From positions 3,573 through 67,572 of the forward strand of contig JAYKIS010000017.1 of NCBI GenBank assembly GCA_035286125.1: a DNA stretch of 64,000 bases, written 5' to 3'. This DNA comes from VGJW01 sp035286125. GTDB lineage: Bacteria; Cyanobacteriota; Sericytochromatia; S15B-MN24; VGJW01. This document shows, one piece after another, positions 1 through 10,888 of this stretch (its first letter is position 1; every line of letters begins with the position of its first letter). The translations under genes were made by a program, and so were the position numbers. Below the pieces are notes generated by a model. It saw nothing but the letters and a program-made list of their open reading frames with translations. It searched no databases and had not been told where the DNA came from.

Positions 1-330
1 GGCCTCGCCCTCCATGCGGAAGGACGGTGTGCCGGGGATGGGAGTATTGAGGAAAGCCCACGCCTTGCCCCAGAAGCTCTCGGGAGGCGCTGAATCGGGG
101 GTGGCGGGCGTCTCCGGGACAGGCGCAGCCTCCGGGGCTGCCGCGATGTCCGGAGTCTGTTCAACCGACGGTCCGGACGTGACGGTGGGTCCGGGTTCGA
201 GCTCTGGCGTGACCTCCGCGGCAGGCAGGGCCTCAGGAGCCGGGGCGGTTCCCGACGCGGGTGCCTCCTGCTGCATCGTCAGGGGAGGCGCCTCGGTCGC
301 GACGCCCCGCAGCTTGTCCCACCAACGCAT
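1..330 (-). CDS. Partial gene after nusB, possibly ftsY N-terminus
   Basis: The first 110 codons of a gene that runs off the left edge. It starts MRWWDKLRG, then has about 60 residues rich in Pro, Ala and Glu, then SFWGKAWAFLNTPIPG. The ATG overlaps the nusB stop (TGATG), so the two are probably translationally coupled. No conserved domain is reached. In cyanobacteria the gene after nusB is commonly ftsY (signal recognition particle receptor), whose N-terminus is likewise acidic and variable. That name is inferred from position and from the low-complexity start, not from an NG GTPase motif. Coding is well supported; identity is not. Confidence 0.45.
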   Translation of the reverse strand, partial: MRWWDKLRGVATEAPPLTMQQEAPASGTAPAPEALPAAEVTPELEPGPTVTSGPSVEQTPDIAAAPEAAPVPETPATPDSAPPESFWGKAWAFLNTPIPGTPSFRMEGEA

Positions 331-1111
331 CAGGAGCGCCGGCTCCCGCTGCGATCCTGCGCGAAGCGCGCAAGCACGCCGTTGACGAAGCGTCCCGACT
401 CCTCGGTTCCGTAGCGCTTGGCCAGTTCGACAGCTTCGTTGATGGCGACTTCGAGGGGAATGTCCTCGGCATGGCGGATCTCGGCCGCGGCGAGCCGGAG
501 AATGTCCCGGTCGACCGCCGCAAGGCGCTCGATGGACCAGTGCTCGAGGGCTTCGTCGATGGCGGCGTCGATGGCTGACGCGTGATCGAGGTACTGCCGG
601 ATCATGCCGAGGGCAAAGCTGCGCACCTTGGGCCCGCCGGCGATCGACGCCTTTTCGGGCCAGTCCAGCGCCTCGCCGACGAGGTCGGCAGCGCGGTCCA
701 TCGCTTCGGCTGCCTCGAGCACCCGTGCTGCGTGGGCCGAGGCGACACCGCCCTTGAGCAGGTCGAGCACATCGAGGTCACGGGCACCCATCCAGAACGC
801 GCGCGCGACCTCCTCGAGGGCTGCGGCGTCGGGCAACGGGTCCTTGCGGGCGTGGCGGACCAGTTCGGCCAGCAGGCGGGGAGCCAGATCGTCCTCGGCG
901 AGCGTCGTCAGCTCGAGGCGGACCTTGTCGACAAGACCGGCTGCCTCCTCGACGCGATCGCGCGCCTCGGCCGACAGCAGGTGGGCCGCACGGGTCACGA
1001 GCTCCTCGAGTTCGGGCTTGACTTCGGCCGGCAACGGACCCAGTTGGGCCATCGACAGCAGGGCCAGCTCACGCGCGAGGCGTCGGATGTTCAAGGTTTC
1101 GGTCACGGGAT

Positions 1112-1115
<4 letters not shown>
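330..1115 (-). CDS. nusB: Transcription antitermination factor NusB, long form
   Basis: NusB binds boxA RNA with ribosomal protein S10 and helps RNA polymerase read through rRNA operons. The C-terminal ~140 residues carry the family pattern (RLAAVDRDILRLAAAEI, IPLEVAINEAVELAKRYG, FVNGVLARF). The protein is 261 residues, far longer than the usual ~140, because of an N-terminal region opening RRLARELALLSMAQLG, the signature of the long cyanobacterial form. The start is a GTG that overlaps the accC stop (GTGA); no closer ATG fits. It lies between accC and a possible ftsY in a tight operon. Function is secure; the exact start is likely but could be one of two nearby GTG codons. Confidence 0.9.
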
Positions 1116-2458
<1,343 letters not shown>

Positions 2459-2462
2459 GGGG

Positions 2463-2909
<447 letters not shown>

Positions 2910-2913
2910 GGCG

Positions 2914-3471
2914 TCAGACCCGATCCAGATAGGTGCCCGTGCGCGTGTCGACGCGGATGACCTCGTCCGGATTCACGAAGAAGGGCACCTGCACGACGGC
3001 GCCGGTCTCGAGCGTCGCGGGCTTGCCGCCACCCGAAGCCGTGTCGCCCTTGACGCCGGGAGGCGTCTCGACGATGCGCAGTTCGACGAAGTTGGGCAGG
3101 TCGATGCCCAGAATCATGCCCTGCCATGTCAGGATCTCGATGACCATCTCTTCCTTGAGCCACTTGATCTTGTCGCCCAGCTTGTCGGCCAGGATGGGCG
3201 TCTGGTCGAAGGTCTCGAGGTCCATGAAGTAGTACTCGTCGTCGGAAGCGTACATGTACTGCATCTGCTTCTTCTCGAGGACGGCACGCGCGACCTTTTC
3301 CCCTGCACGGAAGGTCCGCTCCACCACGTTGCCTGTCTTGGCGTTCTTGAGGCGGGTCCGGACGAAGGCCGCACCCTTGCCGGGCTTCACGTGCTGGAAG
3401 TCCTGGACCACGAAGACGTCACCCTCGATTTCGATGGTGGTGCCGGTACGCAGGTCGTTGGTGGAGATCAA
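2914..3471 (-). CDS. efp: Translation elongation factor P
   Basis: Relieves ribosome stalling at polyproline stretches. I chose the TTG at 3471, which gives ISTNDLRTGTTIEIEGD at the N-terminus and 185 residues, the family length; it is preceded at 8 bases by GAGG. An in-frame ATG at 3507, overlapping the pepP stop, would add twelve residues (MMGSLPCTEVQP) not typical of the family. The KOW-like domain I has the KPGKGAAFVRTRLKN loop, whose lysine is the usual modification site region. Proline-rich linkers are abundant in this window (for example the GldG-operon and papain-like proteins), so an EF-P is fitting. Upstream is pepP, downstream accB. Confidence 0.95.
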   Translation of the reverse strand: MISTNDLRTGTTIEIEGDVFVVQDFQHVKPGKGAAFVRTRLKNAKTGNVVERTFRAGEKVARAVLEKKQMQYMYASDDEYYFMDLETFDQTPILADKLGDKIKWLKEEMVIEILTWQGMILGIDLPNFVELRIVETPPGVKGDTASGGGKPATLETGAVVQVPFFVNPDEVIRVDTRTGTYLDRV

Positions 3472-3503
3472 GGGCTGAACCTCGGTGCAGGGAAGGGAGC
3501 CCA

Positions 3504-4580
3504 TCATACCAACGGGCGGGCGTCTGCCGCCACTGAACCCAGGACGAGGCCGCCCCGCTCCGTGACCAGCACCATTTCCTCGCGCCGGGCACCGCCCAGG
3601 GCCGGGTGGTAGGCACCGGGCTCGAGACAGACCACCATGCCCGCCTCGATCGTGTCGGGGCTATCCTCGGCGATCCAGGGGGCCTCATGGACCTGCAGGC
3701 CGATGCCGTGACCCGTGTCGTGACGAACCTCGAGGCCATGGCGCCTCAGGACCTGGCCGGCAGCCGAAGCGACCGCGGCTGCGCGCGCTCCCGGCACCAG
3801 GGCCTCGAGGGCCGCCTGGAAGGCGGCCTCGGCCACCTCGAGCAGGAGTGGCATGTTGGCTCGTCCGTGTCCTGGTAAACGGACACTGCAGGCGACATCG
3901 CTGTTCATGCCCCCTCGAGCCAGCCCCAGGTCGACGAGGGCGATCCCGGGAGGGCGCCGCATCGGTCGCCTGCCGGCCGGATGAAGGTCGAGCGTGTCGA
4001 GGCCGCGGGCCACGATGGGTGGAAAGGCCGGCAGGCTCCCGCTCGCCGCGATGCCCTCCAGGATGGCTGCCGTGACCCTGTCCTCGGCTTGTCCGTCGCG
4101 CAGCCGCCGTGCCGCTTCATCCCGCAGGCGGCAAGCTTCCCGGGCAAGCTCCGAGAGCAATCGAATTTCCCCCGCATCCTTGCGGCGCCGCAGGCATTCG
4201 ACATCGCCGCCCGCGGCATCCAGAGCCCAGCCGTCCGGCAGCGACCGGGAGAGCGCCACGGCTTGCCACCAGTCGAGGCCATCGGGCTCGAAGGCCAGCG
4301 TGCCCCGGGCCCGACCGAGCAGGCGGGCCACCGCGTCTCCCAGGCCCTCGGGCCCGAGCACCGCAACCTCGAAGGGTCCGGCCAGACGATCGCGCCACGC
4401 CCGGGTCGCACGCCCATCCAGCAGCACCCGGCAGCGGTCCGGGCCGACAAGGACGACGGCACCGTGGGCGTGACAACCCGTCAACCACGCCACGTTGGCC
4501 GGGTGCGTGACGAGGAGGTGGTCGCGGGCACGGCCCTCCAGGCCCTGCCGTAGCCTCTCGAGGCGACTGCCATGCTCCAT
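3504..4580 (-). CDS. pepP: M24 family Xaa-Pro aminopeptidase-like metallopeptidase
   Basis: A 358-residue creatinase/prolidase-fold (M24) peptidase, expected to remove N-terminal residues ahead of proline. The N-terminal ~130 residues form the creatinase-like domain; the C-terminal pita-bread domain keeps all five metal ligands: Asp in ALVDLGL, Asp in MNSDVACS, His in HDTGHGIGLQVHE, Glu in VVCLEPGAYHP and Glu in RREEMVLVTE. The ATG at 4580 has GGGAGG eight bases upstream and gives the normal length. The stop overlaps the ATGATG in front of efp, and a pepP-like gene next to efp is a common arrangement. The gene symbol is by family; pepQ is an alternative name. Confidence 0.85.
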   Translation of the reverse strand: MEHGSRLERLRQGLEGRARDHLLVTHPANVAWLTGCHAHGAVVLVGPDRCRVLLDGRATRAWRDRLAGPFEVAVLGPEGLGDAVARLLGRARGTLAFEPDGLDWWQAVALSRSLPDGWALDAAGGDVECLRRRKDAGEIRLLSELAREACRLRDEAARRLRDGQAEDRVTAAILEGIAASGSLPAFPPIVARGLDTLDLHPAGRRPMRRPPGIALVDLGLARGGMNSDVACSVRLPGHGRANMPLLLEVAEAAFQAALEALVPGARAAAVASAAGQVLRRHGLEVRHDTGHGIGLQVHEAPWIAEDSPDTIEAGMVVCLEPGAYHPALGGARREEMVLVTERGGLVLGSVAADARPLV

Positions 4581-4666
4581 CGGGGATCCTCCCTGCGCCA
4601 AGAGGCTGTGGATGACGGCAGTCCGCCCGATGCGTGCCTGTGCCGCAAGGCCCGCATGGCCGCCCG

Positions 4667-5569
4667 TCAGGGGGCCTGGATCAGGACGCCGCCCAGGCCG
4701 CCATCGGCAATGGCCCAGCCACCCCCGGGCAAGGTCGTCGCCGCCGTGGGCCGGATGCCGCCGCGGATGGGGGTGCCCGCATGATCGGGGCCCTGCACGA
4801 TTCGGGCCGGGGTCTCGAGGACCGACCAGGGAGCCCGGGCATCGGCGACCAGCCCGAAGGCCCGGTTCAGGCCGTCTGCGACAAGATGCCACTTCCCGGG
4901 TTCTCCTCCGTAGAGGCGGCCCTCTGCGGGATCGAGCACCAGCAGCGTGCCATCGGGGGCGGACGCGAGGGCCGAGGGGCCGATGCCCGGAGCCTGCACC
5001 GCCGAGGTCAGGCCATCGGCCCTGCGTATCAGCAGCATGCGCCAGCCTGCATCGAGGACCACGAGGTCACCTTGTGTGTCCATGGCCAGGCCCGCCGGAT
5101 CGGCGAGCAACAGGTCGGTGCCGCGGAGGGCTTCCGTCCCGGGTGTCGCCTCTCCGCCGCCCATGACCGTCAGCCAGCGACCTTCCGGATCCCGGCAGAC
5201 GACCCGCCTCCCCGATCGCTCCGCGACGAAGAGGTTGCCTGCCTCGTCCCCCGCCATGGCGCCCGGCCCCTCGAGACCCCCGTCGGGTCCCGCGACGACT
5301 TGAGGACTGCCGGCATCCGGGGGCAGCAGCCAGATCCGCCCGGTTCCTTCATCGGTGACGAACAGGCCTTCGGGACGGACGAGGAGGCCGGCTGGCCGCG
5401 ACAGGCCCGTGATGCGCTTGTGCGTCTCGACAGCTGGCGGTGCCTGAACGGTCGGCTGCACGACGGGCAATGCCGCGCCCGGCGGTGCTTCTGCTTCGGC
5501 AGCACCGAAGCAGCCGGCGAGGCATGCCAGCAGCGTGCCTGCAAGGCCGGCCGATGGCGTGGGCTTCAT
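4667..5569 (-). CDS. NHL-type beta-propeller lipoprotein
   Basis: A 300-residue protein with a lipoprotein signal (MKPTPSAGLAGTLLACLAGC, lipobox LAGC). The mature part shows repeated beta-propeller blades with patterns such as GLFVTDEGTGRIWLL, NLFVAERSGRRVVCRD and LVVLDAGWRMLLIRR, typical of NHL or SMP30-like propellers. It is likely anchored to a membrane facing the periplasm or the cell surface. The ATG overlaps the stop of the preceding propeller lipoprotein (ATGA). No enzymatic motif is visible, so a binding or scaffolding role is only a guess. Confidence 0.8.
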   Translation of the reverse strand: MKPTPSAGLAGTLLACLAGCFGAAEAEAPPGAALPVVQPTVQAPPAVETHKRITGLSRPAGLLVRPEGLFVTDEGTGRIWLLPPDAGSPQVVAGPDGGLEGPGAMAGDEAGNLFVAERSGRRVVCRDPEGRWLTVMGGGEATPGTEALRGTDLLLADPAGLAMDTQGDLVVLDAGWRMLLIRRADGLTSAVQAPGIGPSALASAPDGTLLVLDPAEGRLYGGEPGKWHLVADGLNRAFGLVADARAPWSVLETPARIVQGPDHAGTPIRGGIRPTAATTLPGGGWAIADGGLGGVLIQAP

Positions 5570-6558
5570 GGCGACTCCCAGTGCCACAGTCGCCCATCGG
5601 CGCCCAGCAGCCAGGCTCCGACCATCTGGAACGGTGCCGTCAGGCGCACGTCCGGCAGGCTACCGGGCAGGGTTCCGGGCCAGCCGTCGCCGGCGATCGT
5701 GTCCAGGCGGGCAGGACCGAGGCGGCGCAGGGCGTGGTTACCGGTGTCGCAAACGAGGATGCCCCAGCGCGGATGGTGCCGGAGCCCCCTCGGGTTCCTC
5801 AGTCGGGCGCTTGCGAGGGGGCCGTCGATCAGGCCCGGCTTGCCACCGACGCTTGTCGTCACGTGACCGGTCTCGGAAACGATCCGGATCGCATGGTTTC
5901 CGCCATCGGCCACGAACAGGTCCGTGCCCTGCCGGATCAGGCCTTCCGGGTCATGAAAGGCGGCTGCCTCGCCCTGCCCGTCCGCCCATCCCGGCGTGGG
6001 GCCTCCGGCCAGCCAGCGGGCCGTGCCGGCCTCCGGATCGAGGACGATCAGGCCGTGATCGACCGTGGCACAGAGGCTTCCGCCCTTGCCGGCCACCAGC
6101 GCCCGAATGACGGGTTGCCCGCCGTCGGGCAGCCTCCACGGGCGGACCGCATCCGGCACGTCGCCTCGGACACGGACCAGGCCGGCGGAGCCGGCGATCC
6201 ACAGGCTGCCGTCACCGGTCGAGGCCATGGCCGAGATCGTCCCGGCCTGATGGGCCACGGTCGCACCGTCCGGCCAGCCCCTGCGGACACGCCCCCCCCG
6301 ATCGGCAAGGACCACGCGCTCCGGATCCCCACCCAGCAGGACCGGCTCTTCCGCAGGCGCGGGCACCAGCATGAGGTCGCCCATGCCCACCTCCCGGACC
6401 GGGGACAGAAGGATGGCCGGTGTTTCCTCGATGGCTTCGGGGCGCGCAAGGACGGAATCGGGCGAATCGGTGCAGAAGCAACCCGAGAGTGCCGCAAGCA
6501 GCACGACGAGGGATGCTCCCGCAGCAGCGGCCTTGGGTGCAACGGGGCCACGAACCAT
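5566..6558 (-). CDS. NHL-repeat lipoprotein
   Basis: 330 residues. The N-terminus MVRGPVAPKAAAAGAS then a hydrophobic stretch ending LSGC is a lipoprotein signal. The body has clear NHL-like blades: DPEGLIRQGTDLFVADGGNHAIRIV and NPRGLRHHPRWGILVCDTGNHALRRL, plus more degenerate copies such as GSLWIAGSAGLVRVR. It is translationally coupled to the next propeller lipoprotein (ATGA at 5566-5569). The two are similar in design but not close copies. Start by the lipoprotein signal; upstream in-frame sequence lacks signal features. Function unknown. Confidence 0.82.
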   Translation of the reverse strand: MVRGPVAPKAAAAGASLVVLLAALSGCFCTDSPDSVLARPEAIEETPAILLSPVREVGMGDLMLVPAPAEEPVLLGGDPERVVLADRGGRVRRGWPDGATVAHQAGTISAMASTGDGSLWIAGSAGLVRVRGDVPDAVRPWRLPDGGQPVIRALVAGKGGSLCATVDHGLIVLDPEAGTARWLAGGPTPGWADGQGEAAAFHDPEGLIRQGTDLFVADGGNHAIRIVSETGHVTTSVGGKPGLIDGPLASARLRNPRGLRHHPRWGILVCDTGNHALRRLGPARLDTIAGDGWPGTLPGSLPDVRLTAPFQMVGAWLLGADGRLWHWESP

Positions 6559-6613
6559 GACCGCACCATGACGTTCCGGGGTTGCCGCCGGGTTGCGGTT
6601 TCCGGAAGCCGGG

Positions 6614-7225
6614 TTATCCGGGCTGGGCCGAGGACGTTGCCGTCGCTGGCCTGACCTGCGCCAGGAATTGCTCGGCCGTCTTGCGAATGCCGTCGTCTGT
6701 CGCCGTCTCTCGGGCCAGTTCCCACTCGCGGATGGCCTTGGGCGTCTGCCCCAGGCTGTGGTAGGCAAGGCCCAGGTTGACCCTGGCCTGCGCCTGGCGG
6801 GGATGGGTCTCGAGGACCGAACGCCACGCCGCAATCGCCTCCAAGGTCTTCTTCTGGTAGAACAGCGCCGTGCCCAGATCAGTCGTTACGGCCGGGTTGC
6901 CCGGTGTCACGGCCAGCACCTTGCGGTAGGCCCCCTCGGCGTCGGCGTATCGCTCCGCGTCGTAATAGCGGTTGCCCAGCTCGGTCAGGGCCTCGACATC
7001 GCGGGGATGGGTCCGGACCACCTGCTCCAGCTCCCCGAAGGGATCAGGGATGGGGGATGCCGGGGCAGGCGAGGCCGCAGGGCCTTCAGCCATCATGTAG
7101 GGATAGATCGAGGTGCCCAGCAAGGCCGTCAGCAACATCCCCAGCATGACCACCGTATACAGGCGACGGCGCCGTGCGAGGCGTTCGAGGCTTTGGCCGA
7201 GGTCGTGACCGGAATCAGACTGCAT
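6614..7225 (-). CDS. Membrane-anchored TPR protein
   Basis: 203 residues: a short cytoplasmic N-terminus with an Arg cluster (ARRRR), one membrane segment at about residues 22-44, then a Pro/Ala linker and at least three tetratricopeptide repeats (DVEALTELGNRYYDAERYAD, AVTTDLGTALFYQKKTLEA, ARVNLGLAYHSLGQTPKA). The topology resembles a CcmH/CycH or YfgM-like anchored TPR scaffold; partners are unknown. A promoter-like TAGCAT lies only 6 bases before the ATG and there is no Shine-Dalgarno sequence, so the message may be leaderless. Confidence 0.8.
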   Translation of the reverse strand: MQSDSGHDLGQSLERLARRRRLYTVVMLGMLLTALLGTSIYPYMMAEGPAASPAPASPIPDPFGELEQVVRTHPRDVEALTELGNRYYDAERYADAEGAYRKVLAVTPGNPAVTTDLGTALFYQKKTLEAIAAWRSVLETHPRQAQARVNLGLAYHSLGQTPKAIREWELARETATDDGIRKTAEQFLAQVRPATATSSAQPG

Positions 7226-7231
7226 CCCGTC

Positions 7232-7261
7232 ATGCTAGCCACGCTGGCCGGCCGGACGCAA
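7232..7261 (-). promoter_or_regulatory. Candidate promoter for the TPR/NHL gene run
   Basis: Reading on the minus strand: TTGCGT, an 18-base spacer, then GGCTAGCAT with TAGCAT as -10 element, ending 6 bases before the ATG at 7225. The same TANNNT core after a G/T-rich GC is seen ahead of several other transcription units here. The very short leader suggests a leaderless transcript. Confidence 0.4.
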
Positions 7262-7269
7262 GCCGACCC

Positions 7270-8691
7270 TCAGGGCACGAAGGGACCTGTCACGGCCTTG
7301 TGGGCATCGGGACGACCCCAGCCGAAGTAGGGATCCCAGCCCGGTTCGCCCAGATCCACGACGCTTTCCCGCAGTCTCGCCTCGATCCAGTCGGCCGGAG
7401 CGGGATGGGCGTCCAGTTCCGTTGCGTAGCGCCCACGGACAAGGGCCGCCATGGCCGCGACCATCGGCGCTGCGGCCGAGGTTCCGGTGAAGCGTGCGTA
7501 AGCCTTGGCATAGTCGGGCAGGCCCGAGGCCCGGTTGGCTCCGTCGGTGGTCCAGATGCCCGAGCCGGGGGCCACGAAGTCGAGGCCGTCGCCGTGGTTG
7601 CTGTATGGAGCCAGCGATTCGGCGCTGGGGGGCGGAACGGTGGCCCCCACGGCAATCATGCCCGGACTGTTGGCGGGTGCCGTCACCGCGCCTCCGGCAT
7701 TGCCGGCGCTGGCCACGGCCACGATACCGCGCCGACGAAGCAGGCCTGCCATCTCGTCGAAGGCGGCGATGCGGCTTTCCACGCCTTCGAAGCCCAGGCT
7801 CATCGACACCACATGGACAGGCGTGCCGTCGCCTACGCCCTGCAGCCAGGGATAGGGGGCCTCCGGGCGGTTCAGGTGTGCCGCCAGCCACATGCCCCCG
7901 AGAATCGAGAACGTTGCCATCTGGCCCGAGGCGGGATCGGCGACCATGACCGGCAGGATGAGGCAGCCGGGGGCGATGCCGGCGGCGCCGGTGTCATTGC
8001 CGACGGCGCCCGAGATGACGCCTGCGACCCGCGTGCCATGGAAACCGGGGTTGACGTCGTAGTCGGCCGAGGGCGGCGGCGTGGTGGGGTCGAAGCCCTC
8101 GCTGGTCTGGTAGCCCTCCAGCACGTGCCCTGCCAGGTCCGGATGCAGCCGTTCGACACCCGAATCCAGAACGGCCACGCAGGTATTCGTCCAGCCACGC
8201 CCGGCCCCGAAGATCTCGAGCAGGGCCTCCTGGACCTTGAGCAGGCGAAGGGCCGGGTTGTAGGGCGTCAGCGGATCACCGTCATAAAAGGGTTCGGTGG
8301 CCGGCGTCGCGACACGGTGGCGGGTGACCCAGCGGACATCGGGATCTGCCAGCAACTGGTTGCCGAGGTCGTCGGCTGCTGATGCCGCCGTCCGCACCAG
8401 CAGGAAGTGGGTGCCCGGCAGGCGGCGGACAGGCAGGCCGGCAAGTGCCACAGGCGTCAGGCCTGGTTGCGCCACTCCCACCAGCAGTTCCCCTGCAAGC
8501 ACGTTCGCCGCGGCAGGTTCGGCACGTTCGGACCGCCACGCGAGGACAGGGTCGCGGCCGTCCGACGCCGTGCCGAGGCCGATGATCGGCAGGGGCAAGC
8601 CTGCGTCGGCCGTGGGGGGCGGGGCCTGGCAGCCGGCCGGCAGGACCGACGCGGCCGTGGCGAGGACAAGGTGCCGGAGCATCCGCTTCAT
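7270..8691 (-). CDS. Subtilisin-like (S8) serine protease lipoprotein
   Basis: 473 residues. A lipoprotein signal (LPAGC, Cys21) is followed by a ~140-residue prodomain-like region and a peptidase S8 domain with the full catalytic set: Asp176 (VAVLDSGVE), His218 (GFHGTRVAG), oxyanion Asn331 (VASAGNAGG) and Ser405 (FTGTSAAAPM). It is therefore expected to be an active protease on the periplasmic or outer face. The ATG overlaps the stop of the Kelch lipoprotein upstream (ATGA), tying it to a cassette of lipoproteins with propeller domains. Substrate unknown. Confidence 0.9.
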   Translation of the reverse strand: MKRMLRHLVLATAASVLPAGCQAPPPTADAGLPLPIIGLGTASDGRDPVLAWRSERAEPAAANVLAGELLVGVAQPGLTPVALAGLPVRRLPGTHFLLVRTAASAADDLGNQLLADPDVRWVTRHRVATPATEPFYDGDPLTPYNPALRLLKVQEALLEIFGAGRGWTNTCVAVLDSGVERLHPDLAGHVLEGYQTSEGFDPTTPPPSADYDVNPGFHGTRVAGVISGAVGNDTGAAGIAPGCLILPVMVADPASGQMATFSILGGMWLAAHLNRPEAPYPWLQGVGDGTPVHVVSMSLGFEGVESRIAAFDEMAGLLRRRGIVAVASAGNAGGAVTAPANSPGMIAVGATVPPPSAESLAPYSNHGDGLDFVAPGSGIWTTDGANRASGLPDYAKAYARFTGTSAAAPMVAAMAALVRGRYATELDAHPAPADWIEARLRESVVDLGEPGWDPYFGWGRPDAHKAVTGPFVP

Positions 8692-10274
8692 GGCCGCAGG
8701 ACCTCGACGTGCCGGCTGGTAAAGGCTTCGGTGCCCTCGCCGCCGGCGACCAGCAGCAGACCGCCGGGCATGACGGCCATGCCGTGGCTGGCACGCGACC
8801 GCGTCATTGACGGCTCGACACGCCACGACGCTTCGCCCGGTGCCCAGCTCCAGACCGAGGCTACGGGTTGTCCGGCAGCATTGCGCCCGCCACTCACCCA
8901 GATCCGTCCTGCGTGCCCTGTCGCGGCATGGTCCCAGCGGGCCTCGGGCAGTGCGGGTACCGCCTGCCAGCGCTCCTCGACCGGATCGTAGGTCTCGACT
9001 GTCGTCACGGCCGTCCATTGCGCCGTGGCGGCGTCGTGCCACGGCAGGCCCAGGAAACGGTCCTTGGCGGCCGTGGCGATTCCGGGCGTGCGGCCTCCGA
9101 TGGCAGCCATCACACCGTCGACCGTGGCGCCGGCAAGGTCCGCGCGGGGCGTGCCCAGGCCGGCAAGCCGTCGCCACGTGCCCCGGCTGGGGGCATAGGC
9201 GCTGCCGGTCACGGGCAGCACCCAGCCATGCCGGGGCAGTCCTGTCTCGGCGAGGTGCTCGCCGCGTCCTCCGACCAGGACCAGCTCGTCCCGCCACATG
9301 AAACTTGCGGCCCCTGATCGGGCCAGCTCGCCCTCGAACTGGGGCACCACGACGCCCGCCGCGCGGGAGACGTTCTGAATGCGATCCGGGAAGGCGGCCT
9401 CGGGACGGATACGGGCCATGTCCAGCGAGGAGCCGAAGGGTTGGTCCACACCGAAGCTGTCGCCCCCGACGACATGGAGGCTGCCCGCAGCCGATTGGAT
9501 GGCCGCATCGCGGACAAGGACGCTGTAGGAAGAGGGCAGCGTGACGAGTTGCCACATGCCGGTCGCGGGGTCGCGCCGTTCGACGGAAGGACCGGGAGCG
9601 CCCAGCACCGCCATCACAGTGCCGCCGTGCACGAGCAGGCTGCCGCCCGCGCGCGGCATGAGCAGCGGGGGGGCCTCGGTCCATTGGCCCGGTTCATAGG
9701 GCTGGATTTGCCCGCCCAACTGCACCGCCGTCGTGGGTTCGACCGTGACGGGGTCGAAGGGCACGCTGAGAGAGGCTTCCTCGGGCACAAGGGATAGCGT
9801 CGCTTCGACCGGCAAGGTCGGCCCGACCTCGAGCGTCTCGCTCACGGCCTTGCCCAGCTTGCGTCCGGCGCGGTCGAAGAAGTTCAGGCTTACGCTGACC
9901 TGACCGGGCAGAAGCCGCCCGAAGACCAGCACGATGGCCTTGCCACGGAATTCCCTGCGGGTAAAGACCGCCGTATGCCGGCCTCCCGGGATGTTGGCCC
10001 CGAGGATCTCGACCTCGATGCGGTCGATGAAACCGGCCAGGGCAAGTGTCGTGCGACCGTCCGATGCGGCCTGCAGGGACGTCGGCAGCGTCACCACCAG
10101 CCTCAGGCTGCCCGCCGCCACCGGGGCCTCACCGAACGCGACGTCGGGCACGTTGCGGGTCGCCTGGGTCGCGGCCGGGGCCAGGGGGCCGGCGCAAGCG
10201 GCCATCAGGCCACAGCCTGCGAGGAAGACCAGCCAACCTGCCGAAGGCGCCCTTGAGGGGGTGGAGCGTCTCAT
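8688..10274 (-). CDS. Kelch-repeat lipoprotein, 528 residues
   Basis: The N-terminus has a lipoprotein signal with two possible lipoboxes (FLAGC, LMAAC). Residues ~50-200 are a beta-rich region, and the C-terminal ~330 residues hold Kelch-like blades (LHVVGGDSFG, LVLVGGRGEH, RIWVSGGRNAAGQPV, LLLVAGGEG, with YDPVEERWQAVP between). Both its start and its stop overlap neighbouring genes by ATGA, so it is co-translated with the protease and the small lipoprotein. A ligand-binding propeller on the surface is the simplest reading; no enzyme residues are visible. Confidence 0.82.
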   Translation of the reverse strand: MRRSTPSRAPSAGWLVFLAGCGLMAACAGPLAPAATQATRNVPDVAFGEAPVAAGSLRLVVTLPTSLQAASDGRTTLALAGFIDRIEVEILGANIPGGRHTAVFTRREFRGKAIVLVFGRLLPGQVSVSLNFFDRAGRKLGKAVSETLEVGPTLPVEATLSLVPEEASLSVPFDPVTVEPTTAVQLGGQIQPYEPGQWTEAPPLLMPRAGGSLLVHGGTVMAVLGAPGPSVERRDPATGMWQLVTLPSSYSVLVRDAAIQSAAGSLHVVGGDSFGVDQPFGSSLDMARIRPEAAFPDRIQNVSRAAGVVVPQFEGELARSGAASFMWRDELVLVGGRGEHLAETGLPRHGWVLPVTGSAYAPSRGTWRRLAGLGTPRADLAGATVDGVMAAIGGRTPGIATAAKDRFLGLPWHDAATAQWTAVTTVETYDPVEERWQAVPALPEARWDHAATGHAGRIWVSGGRNAAGQPVASVWSWAPGEASWRVEPSMTRSRASHGMAVMPGGLLLVAGGEGTEAFTSRHVEVLRP

Positions 10275-10888
10275 GGGCGTACCGTCATCCGGATGTCCGG
10301 CGTGGGCCAAGGCAGGTCCTGCCGGAGGTCGACCGAGAGGGACCCGGAGGCAATCATCCCGAGTCGCAGGACGTTGTTCCGGCCCGAGGCCAGAGACGCC
10401 GTCGCCGTCGTGGTCCCCAGCGTGCCCTGGCTTGAGATCAGCGTCACCGAGGCCGTGGCAACCCCGGGGTACATGCCTTCGACGAGGACGGTCGCCAGGC
10501 CAGTCTCGGCATCCGGGCGCATGGTGCCCGTGCGGACATCGGCCATCGTGCCCGGCGCCTCGAGGATCCAGTCGATGCTCAGGTCGGTGGCGGAGAGGGC
10601 CTGGATACGGATGGCCCCGGGCGTGTCGTCCACGAGGACTTCGATCCACAGGTTGGCCTGGCGTGCGGGTTCGGGCGTGGGCGGAGGTGTGCGCCCGGGG
10701 GCGCTGGGCGTGGGCTCGGGCGTATCCCCTGAGGCGGGATCGGTCGGGGACGAGGCAGACGAATCGGGCGTCTGCGTCGGGACAGGCGTCAGGACAATCT
10801 GCCTGCTGTCCACCGAAGGGCTGGGCTGGCGGCAAGCGAGCGGCAGCAGGGCTGCGGTGCCGAGCATCATGGCCACGCGACCCCTCAC
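10271..10888 (-). CDS. Small exported protein with Pro/Thr-rich linker
   Basis: 205 residues starting at a GTG that overlaps the stop of the upstream Kelch gene (GTGA). A hydrophobic N-terminus ends near LPLACRQ, a weak lipobox. Then comes a ~50-residue Ser/Pro/Thr linker and a ~120-residue beta-rich domain (LWIEVLVDDTPGAIRIQ, ATASVTLISSQGT) resembling the beta-sandwich region near the N-terminus of the flanking Kelch lipoproteins. It may be an accessory to them. No named family recognised. Confidence 0.7.
   Translation of the reverse strand: MRGRVAMMLGTAALLPLACRQPSPSVDSRQIVLTPVPTQTPDSSASSPTDPASGDTPEPTPSAPGRTPPPTPEPARQANLWIEVLVDDTPGAIRIQALSATDLSIDWILEAPGTMADVRTGTMRPDAETGLATVLVEGMYPGVATASVTLISSQGTLGTTTATASLASGRNNVLRLGMIASGSLSVDLRQDLPWPTPDIRMTVRP

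Noticed and set aside
7270..9684. An 804-codon frame for the subtilase
   Set aside because: The upstream third is the Kelch gene in a wrong frame; the lipoprotein signal at 8691 is the true start.
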